Positions 15,557 to 19,855 of a stretch of 19,855 bases of DNA are shown in pieces (the stretch's first letter is position 1; the number at the start of each line of letters is the position of its first letter). The translations under genes were made by a program, and so were the position numbers. Source of the DNA: an uncultured Clostridia bacterium (GTDB taxonomy: Bacteria > Bacillota > Clostridia > Saccharofermentanales > DTU023); NCBI GenBank assembly GCA_937922005.1, contig CAKZWV010000033.1, positions 1 to 19,855 on the forward strand. The letters run 5' to 3'. The notes below the pieces were generated by a model. That model saw only the letters and a list, made by a program, of their open reading frames with translations. It made no database searches and was not told the origin of the DNA.

Positions 15557-16906
15557 ATGGAGGCTAACATTGCTGTTCTAGGAGCTAGTTTCAATCCGGT
15601 GCATTGGGGCCACCTTCACCTCCTCAAGGAGATGGATCAGCGCTTTCATTTTGAGAAGATCTTTTTGATTCCTCGGGGAATCAGCAAGTTTAAAGGGGGC
15701 TTTCCCCTTCTTTGGCCCTATCGAATCCTCCTCCTTCGGGAGGCGATTCGGACCGGCTTGCCCAAGGCATTGGCAGAGAAGACCCATATTCTTTCAACAG
15801 AGCTAGATCAGGTGGGCTTGGTGTCCTACTCTTCAGCCACCATGGCCTTCTTAGAGGAACTTTGTGCGGCTAGAGATCGGGTCTATGGGCTTCAGGTTGA
15901 CCATAGTGATCGGATCGCCCCAGCACCTGCTACAAGGCACAAAATTGCCTTTCTGGCAGGGGATGACCTCCTCTTTGAATTCCAACAGTGGCATGACTTT
16001 TCTCGCCTGGCCACCTTGGTGACCTTTAAGGTGGGTATGCGCGAAGAGACTGGCCAAAGAGCCATAGCCGATCAGAGGCGAGAGGCCCTCCGGGCCCTGA
16101 AAGAGGCCTATCCTGAGATTGATCTGGAGCTGGTAGACCACGCTCCCTTGCCCCTCTCATCTACAGAAATCCGCCAAGACCCCAGTCAAAACCATATTGA
16201 GGCCACGATGCCAGCTGGGGCGGCGGCTACCTGGAAGAGACTTCACTTGGGACAGGCTCTGGCCTTACCGGAGGATTTTGGGCCCGAAAAACTGGCAGGG
16301 ATCGAACATGACATTTCCCTGCTGGCCAGTTTCTTGGGAGAAAAGCGTCTTATCCACCTTTGCACCTGCATGATCTTTGCCATTGACCTGGCGAAGCACT
16401 ATGGTATCGACTATCGTCGGGTCTACCGGCCAGCTCTTTTTCATGATTTAGCCAAGGAACTGCCCTTGGATCTCCAGACTTGGATGGCCCAACAGTACGA
16501 TCCGGAGCTTACGGCGACCTTTGACGAAAATATCATGCATGGCCTAGCGTCAGCCTTTTACCTGCGGGAGTATTTGGGTTGGGAAGATGAAGTGGCCCTC
16601 AAGGCAGTGGCTTTTCATTCAACCCTGAGGCCAGATCCCACGGATGTAGAAAAAATCGTCTTTTTGGCAGATAAATTGGAATGGGGCCGGACTTATCGTC
16701 ACCTATCCCGCCTCCGTCGTGCTGCCCAAGTTTCATTAGACCTCGGGGTTTATGAGACCCTCCGAGAACTAGATTCTAGCAAGATCCCCCTGCACCCCCT
16801 TTCACAAGAACTTTTAGAGGAGCTTAAGGGGACCCTAGCCGATAAGACACCAGGCCTCCCAGAGACAGGGGAGGAAGAACGAAAGGAAAAAAGAAAAAAA
16901 GAATGA
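15557..16906 (+). CDS. nadD: NadD-YqeK fusion: nicotinate-nucleotide adenylyltransferase plus HD hydrolase
   Basis: One 449-residue frame covers two enzymes. Residues 1-235 are NadD, which makes deamido-NAD from nicotinate mononucleotide and ATP: GASFNPVHWGHL (9-20) with His16 and His19, FLAGDDLLFEFQQWHDF (132-148), and the C-terminal LSSTEIR (200-206). Residues about 245-435 are a YqeK-type HD hydrolase, a family shown to cleave Ap4A to ADP: metal ligands His267, His296-Asp297 (FHDLAKEL), His328 (MHG), His354 and Asp372 (FLADKLEWGR). NadD and YqeK are usually separate adjacent genes. NadD has SFNP instead of the common FDP and an extra stretch near 105-130. The ATG is five bases after purD, with no clear ribosome site. 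The stop overlaps rsfS as ATGA. Confidence 0.93.
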   Translation: MEANIAVLGASFNPVHWGHLHLLKEMDQRFHFEKIFLIPRGISKFKGGFPLLWPYRILLLREAIRTGLPKALAEKTHILSTELDQVGLVSYSSATMAFLEELCAARDRVYGLQVDHSDRIAPAPATRHKIAFLAGDDLLFEFQQWHDFSRLATLVTFKVGMREETGQRAIADQRREALRALKEAYPEIDLELVDHAPLPLSSTEIRQDPSQNHIEATMPAGAAATWKRLHLGQALALPEDFGPEKLAGIEHDISLLASFLGEKRLIHLCTCMIFAIDLAKHYGIDYRRVYRPALFHDLAKELPLDLQTWMAQQYDPELTATFDENIMHGLASAFYLREYLGWEDEVALKAVAFHSTLRPDPTDVEKIVFLADKLEWGRTYRHLSRLRRAAQVSLDLGVYETLRELDSSKIPLHPLSQELLEELKGTLADKTPGLPETGEEERKEKRKKE

Positions 16907-17355
16907 CACAAGACCAAGTATCTGATTTTGAGGACCAGGAAGTTTTTCCAGAAATTTCTCAGGATATGCCCCAGGACATCCCTCAGGACATCCCCAGCCC
17001 TGCCGATATTCTTCAAGAGGCCCAGGTTTTTTTAGAGGAATACCATGCCAGTAACGTCAAGCGCTATCACCACCCTTCGGGCCACTATCTCTGTGATGAC
17101 TCCCTCTTGGTGACGGTGGCGGCACCCACCCAGGGACGCAACCTGGCCTACCGGCTGATGGACGAACTAAAAAAGCGCTACCACCTGACCCCCTATGCTA
17201 CAGAAGGGGAAAAGGAAGGAGAGTGGATTCTTTTAGATTACTCAGCCTTTATCATCCATTTCTTCCTGCCAGAAGTAAGAGAGTATTATCAGCTGGATAA
17301 ATTCCTGGGGTCGAACCACCAGAGGTCTGCTTCGTCGCCTCACCACGATTCTTGA
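16903..17355 (+). CDS. rsfS: Ribosomal silencing factor RsfS (Iojap family)
   Basis: Binds ribosomal protein uL14 (L14) and blocks joining of the 30S and 50S subunits when nutrients are scarce. 150 residues, with the conserved core at about 65-135: DDSLLVTVAAPTQGRNLAY, then EGEWILLDYSAFIIHFFLP and REYYQLDKF, which is the family hallmark. The N-terminal part of the domain is divergent: the usual ADYFVI is not recognisable. An extra acidic leader of about 35 residues holds a PQDI repeat. The ATG overlaps the NadD-YqeK stop (ATGA), so translation is probably coupled; no good ribosome site is visible. The NadD-YqeK-RsfS order is a classic Bacillota arrangement and supports the call. It is the last gene before a large regulatory spacer. 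Confidence 0.9.
   Translation: MTQDQVSDFEDQEVFPEISQDMPQDIPQDIPSPADILQEAQVFLEEYHASNVKRYHHPSGHYLCDDSLLVTVAAPTQGRNLAYRLMDELKKRYHLTPYATEGEKEGEWILLDYSAFIIHFFLPEVREYYQLDKFLGSNHQRSASSPHHDS
16960..16995 (+). repeat. 12-bp tandem repeat in the rsfS leader
   Basis: Three successive 12-base units encode Q-D-M-P, Q-D-I-P and Q-D-I-P. The second and third differ at a single base (16983 versus 16995). They sit in the acidic N-terminal extension, outside the conserved domain. Confidence 0.75.
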
Positions 17356-17410
17356 CATACGATTCACAGAATCAATCTTGATCCAGGATTCTGGATGATC
17401 TAGGATTCTC
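17347..17410. promoter_or_regulatory. Cluster of GATTC/GAATC motifs upstream of the lyase promoter
   Basis: GATTC occurs at 17347, 17361, 17387 and 17404 and its complement GAATC at 17369. Two perfect short palindromes result: GATTC-ACA-GAATC (17361-17373) and ATCCAG-GATT-CTGGAT (17381-17396). An 11-base direct repeat (17348-17358 and 17419-17429) brackets the cluster. Position just upstream of a strong -35 box suggests operator or activator sites; no specific regulator can be named. Confidence 0.45.
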
Positions 17411-17422
17411 GATATGAAATTC

Positions 17423-17451
17423 TTGACATCGCAAAAAGCCTGGGATAGAAT
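17423..17451 (+). promoter_or_regulatory. Near-consensus sigma-A promoter upstream of the lyase gene
   Basis: TTGACA (17423-17428), 17 bases, TAGAAT (17446-17451): 11 of 12 consensus bases with ideal spacing. Predicted transcription start is near 17458, only a few bases before the terminator stem that follows. Confidence 0.8.
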
Positions 17452-17461
17452 AAAGCCTGAG

Positions 17462-17496
17462 AAAGGAGTGTTAGCTTTGCTGCGCTCCTTTTTTTT
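17462..17496 (+). terminator. Intrinsic terminator immediately after the promoter
   Basis: AAAGGAG (17462-17468) pairs perfectly with CTCCTTT (17485-17491). The loop contains a small AGC-TTT-GCT hairpin (17473-17481). A run of eight T (17489-17496) follows, and another T-run begins at 17500. It would end read-through from the rsfS operon and also transcripts from the promoter at 17423, which would be about 40 nt long. Confidence 0.8.
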
Positions 17497-17590
17497 ATCT
17501 TTTTTCAGATCCTTTGTGAGCTCGAGGCAAACGCTTCACCAGCCGATTGTAGAAAATCTGATTGATGGTCGTGAATTCGAGTAGATCAAG

Positions 17591-17634
17591 CGGAAAGCCG
17601 ATTGCAGCCTAGCCGAAAGCTGATCGCAGCCTAG
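17591..17634 (+). repeat. 22-bp tandem duplication in the lyase leader
   Basis: Units 17591-17612 and 17613-17634 abut and match at 19 of 22 positions. Their shared core AGCCGATTGCAG also has a single copy at 17541-17552 (AGCCGATTGTAG). Could be paired protein-binding sites or simple slippage. Confidence 0.7.
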
Positions 17635-17663
17635 CGGGCCCCAACAAAGGAAGCGCATGAATT

Positions 17664-17668
17664 GGAGG
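17664..17668 (+). promoter_or_regulatory. Ribosome site that fixes the lyase start
   Basis: GGAGG lies eight bases before the ATG at 17677. It overlaps the TTG at 17662, which would otherwise extend the frame by five codons, so ATG 17677 is the likely start. A second site, AAAGGA (17646-17651), sits five bases before an out-of-frame ATG at 17657. Confidence 0.75.
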
Positions 17669-17676
17669 TACACCTT

Positions 17677-19329
17677 ATGCGTCAAGAATATTCCCTACCC
17701 GTTCCTACTCCCCACCATTTTACTTATGTGGTTAAAGATGTCCCGGATGTGACCGTGGAACAAAGAGAGCGGGCCCTCAAAGCGACCCACTATAATGAAT
17801 TTGCCTTCCCTTCTGGCATGCTAACGGTGGATATGCTTTCCGATTCGGGAACAACCGCCATGACCAACTACCAATGGTCCGCCCTCTTTTTAGGGGATGA
17901 AGCCTATGGGCGGAACACAGGTTATTACGTTCTTCTCGATACCTTCCGAGATATCTTTGAGCGAGGAGGAGAGAAGAACTGGAAAAAGATTTTGGACTTG
18001 GTGCGGACTGACTGCCGAGATGTCGAAAAAATGATGAATGAAGTCTACCTCTGTGAGTATGAAGGGGGCCTCTTCAATGGGGGAGCTGCCCAGATGGAGC
18101 GGCCAAACGCCTTTATCATCCAACAGGGACGGGCGGCAGAATCTGTCTTGATGGAAATTGTCAGGAATATTTTGAAAAAACGCCACCCAGACAAGACCTT
18201 TACCATCCCCTCCAATGGCCACTTTGACACGACCGAGGGCAATATCAAGCAGATGGGGTCGATTCCCCGGAACCTCTACCATAAGGAGATCCTCTATGAA
18301 ATTCCTGAAGGGGGCAAGTACGAGAAAAACCCCTTCAAGGGCAATATGGACATTCAAAAACTCGAGCAATTGATCGAGACCCTAGGTCCGGAAAATGTTC
18401 CCCTCATTTTTACCTGTATTACAAATAATCCCATCTGTGGCCAGCCCGTCTCTATGGGTAACCTCCGGGAGATCAACCGGGTGGCCCACCAGTATGAGAT
18501 TCCTCTGGTCTTTGATGTGGCCCGCTGGGCAGAAAATGCCTACTTTATCAAGAAAAATGAGGATGGCTATGCCGATAAGTCGATTGCAGAAATAGCAACT
18601 GAGATGTTCTCCTATTGCGATGCCTTCTGCATGTCTGCGAAGAAGGACGGCCACGCCAATATGGGCGGGATGCTGGCCTTCCGAGACAAGGGGCTCTTTT
18701 GGCAGAAATTTTCTGACTTTGATGAAAAAGGCAATGTGACGACCGACGTCGGTGTCTTGCTCAAGGTCAAACAGATTTCTTGCTATGGGAATGACTCCTA
18801 TGGGGGAATGAGCGGTCATGACATCATGGCCTTGGCCGTCGGCCTCTATGAGAGCTGTGACTTCAACTACATGGAAGAGCGGGTCCGCCAGGCGGAATAT
18901 TTGGCTCAGGGCTTTTATAAGGCTGGGGTCAAGGGGGTTGTCTTACCAGCAGGTGGCCATGCCGTTTACCTCAACATGGATGAGTTTTTTGATGGAAAAC
19001 GGGATCATGCAAGCTTTGCTGGCCAGGGTTTCTCCCTTGAATTGATCCGCCGCTATGGGATCCGGGTTGCCGAGCTCGGTGATTTTTCTATGGAATATGA
19101 CCTAAAAACCCCGGAGCAACAGGCAGAAATTGCCAATGTCGTTCGCTTTGCCATTGACCGGAGTCGGCTGACCCAAGAACACCTGGATTATGTGATCGCA
19201 GCGGTCAAGGCCCTCTATGAGGATCGGGAGTCCATTCCCAATATGCGAATTGTCTGGGGGCACAACCTTCCCATGCGGCATTTCCACGCCTTCCTGGAAC
19301 CCTGTCCCAACGAGGAAAAAGAAGGCTAA
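17677..19329 (+). CDS. Tryptophanase-like PLP-dependent beta-eliminating lyase
   Basis: A 550-residue fold-type I enzyme of the tryptophanase / tyrosine phenol-lyase family, which splits aromatic amino acids to pyruvate, ammonia and indole or phenol. Landmarks: SDSGTTAM (55-62), QQGRAAE (149-155), FDVARWAENAYF with PLP-pairing Asp280 and Arg283, and MSAKKD with the PLP lysine Lys323. Carboxylate-binding Arg495 is in FAIDR. Two marks favour tryptophanase: Leu468 stands where tyrosine phenol-lyase has its phenol-binding Arg381 (VAELGDF here, SMERG there), and RHF (534-536) matches the tryptophanase histidine where tyrosine phenol-lyase has Phe. It is nearly 100 residues longer than classical members, mainly through inserts near 97-143 and 346-360. 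The true substrate is therefore uncertain. An amino-acid transporter gene follows 25 bases later. Confidence 0.88.
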   Translation: MRQEYSLPVPTPHHFTYVVKDVPDVTVEQRERALKATHYNEFAFPSGMLTVDMLSDSGTTAMTNYQWSALFLGDEAYGRNTGYYVLLDTFRDIFERGGEKNWKKILDLVRTDCRDVEKMMNEVYLCEYEGGLFNGGAAQMERPNAFIIQQGRAAESVLMEIVRNILKKRHPDKTFTIPSNGHFDTTEGNIKQMGSIPRNLYHKEILYEIPEGGKYEKNPFKGNMDIQKLEQLIETLGPENVPLIFTCITNNPICGQPVSMGNLREINRVAHQYEIPLVFDVARWAENAYFIKKNEDGYADKSIAEIATEMFSYCDAFCMSAKKDGHANMGGMLAFRDKGLFWQKFSDFDEKGNVTTDVGVLLKVKQISCYGNDSYGGMSGHDIMALAVGLYESCDFNYMEERVRQAEYLAQGFYKAGVKGVVLPAGGHAVYLNMDEFFDGKRDHASFAGQGFSLELIRRYGIRVAELGDFSMEYDLKTPEQQAEIANVVRFAIDRSRLTQEHLDYVIAAVKALYEDRESIPNMRIVWGHNLPMRHFHAFLEPCPNEEKEG

Positions 19330-19354
19330 GGCCTGCTAGGAGGCTAGGAAGCAT

Positions 19355-19855
19355 ATGACCAATCAGAATATAACTCAGAATATGGCGCAAAACTCGACCC
19401 AGAACACGACAAAAGCTCGGGATACTTTTACAGGCAAATTGGGCTTTATCCTCGCCTGTATTGGCTCAGCCGTAGGGATGGCGAATATCTGGCGCTTTCC
19501 TATTATGGTCTCCAAATATGGGGGCATGACTTTCCTTTTACCCTATTTCCTCTGCGTGGTCCTGGTTGGTGCTTCCGGGGTCATTGGAGAATTTGGTCTG
19601 GGGCGAGCTACCCAAGCTGGGCCTATTGGGGCCTTTGGGGTCTGTACCCAAAAACGTTTCGGGAAATAATCCCTTGGTGAGGCCATCGGATTGATCCCCA
19701 TCCTCGGAGGCCTAGCCTTGGCCATCGGCTATACGGTGGTGATGGGCTGGATCTTTAAATATTTTTATCTGACTTTGACAGGAGGCCTCCAGGGCTTGGG
19801 TCAGGATATGGACAAGATCGGCGGCACCTTTGGTGAGATTGCTAGCCACAACCCT
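19355..19855 (+). pseudogene. NSS-family Na+/amino-acid symporter with in-frame stop; runs off the window
   Basis: N-terminal part of a neurotransmitter:sodium symporter (LeuT/TnaT fold), an inner-membrane Na+-driven amino-acid importer. A Gln/Asn/Thr-rich tail (1-20) leads to transmembrane helix 1 with the unwound ion-binding segment SAVGMANIWRFP (38-49) and to helix 2 (about 59-79). After 104 codons a TAA (19667-19669) stops the frame. The same frame then resumes with SLGEAIGLIPILGGLALAIGY, exactly the expected third helix, and stays open to the window end. A single AAA-to-TAA change would explain this, as family members often have Lys or a polar residue here. The ATG has AGGAGG (19338-19343) and AGGA (19346-19349) upstream. 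Association with a tryptophanase-like gene resembles the Symbiobacterium TnaT pairing, so tryptophan is a reasonable cargo guess. Confidence 0.85.

Larger units (their letters stand above)
17356..17676. other. Regulatory spacer between rsfS and the lyase gene
   Basis: About 320 bases without a convincing gene. In order it holds: the GATTC motif cluster, a near-consensus promoter (17423-17451), an intrinsic terminator (17462-17496), about 90 bases with one motif copy (AGCCGATTGTAG, 17541-17552), a 22-bp tandem duplication (17591-17634), and two ribosome sites (AAAGGA 17646-17651, GGAGG 17664-17668). No Trp-codon-rich leader peptide lies between the terminator and the lyase gene, and no T-box sequence was recognised. 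Confidence 0.7.

Noticed and set aside
17352..17380. TTGACA at 17352 as an additional promoter
   Set aside because: No acceptable -10 hexamer at the right distance; it is better read as part of an 11-bp direct repeat.
17356..17496. T-box or other amino-acid riboswitch
   Set aside because: The promoter at 17423 leaves only a few bases before the terminator, too little for a sensor domain, and no T-box consensus was seen.
17516..17584. A 22-codon GTG-started ORF as a TnaC-like leader peptide
   Set aside because: No ribosome site and no Trp codons; it ends well before the lyase gene.
19667..19669. Recoding (selenocysteine or pyrrolysine) at the transporter stop
   Set aside because: The codon is TAA, which is neither UGA nor UAG, and many genes in the window end normally at TAA.

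Overview
The window reads as a chromosomal stretch from an anaerobic, clostridial-type Bacillota. Reasons: strong AAAGGAGG-type ribosome sites, a PepV-type dipeptidase, a clostridial-style phosphofructokinase, a tryptophanase-like enzyme followed by a sodium-coupled amino-acid transporter, and a NadD-YqeK-RsfS block. G+C is near half by eye, higher than in many clostridia. The genus cannot be fixed from sequence alone. Every gene I can support lies on the + strand.

Layout. 1-426: tail of an unknown protein with a possible zinc site. 565-1944: M20 dipeptidase (PepV-like). 2068-3642: NYN nuclease-fold protein with a LOTUS/OST-HTH domain and a repetitive Ser/Thr tail. 3790-7688: phosphofructokinase, a sugar-phosphate-type nucleotidyltransferase and arginyl-tRNA synthetase, tightly packed. 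7821-11024: RdgB (ITP/XTP pyrophosphatase), an unrecognised membrane protein and release factor 2, with overlapping ends, starting at a perfect-consensus promoter. 11120-15551: four purine genes, purE-purN-purH-purD. 15557-17355: a NadD-YqeK fusion, then RsfS. 17356-17676: a regulatory spacer. 17677-19329: tryptophanase-like lyase. 19355 to the window end: an NSS-family transporter interrupted by an in-frame stop.

How it fits together. The middle of the window is housekeeping: purine synthesis (PurE, PurN, PurH, PurD), nucleotide-pool cleaning (RdgB), NAD synthesis (NadD), probable Ap4A turnover (YqeK), and translation (ArgS, RF2, RsfS). The right end is catabolic: a lyase likely to split tryptophan or a related aromatic amino acid, next to its probable importer. 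No phage, transposon, CRISPR, rRNA or tRNA was seen. No purine riboswitch or T-box could be recognised upstream of the purine or lyase genes.

Most notable: (1) a near-consensus promoter that fires almost directly into a strong intrinsic terminator ahead of the lyase gene, within a spacer full of short repeats; (2) a transporter whose frame continues cleanly through a TAA stop; (3) a 12/12 consensus promoter placed so that rdgB would be leaderless; (4) a decayed 57-bp duplication at the end of prfB; (5) a NadD-YqeK fusion; (6) motif substitutions and insertions in PurH, PurD, RdgB and the lyase.
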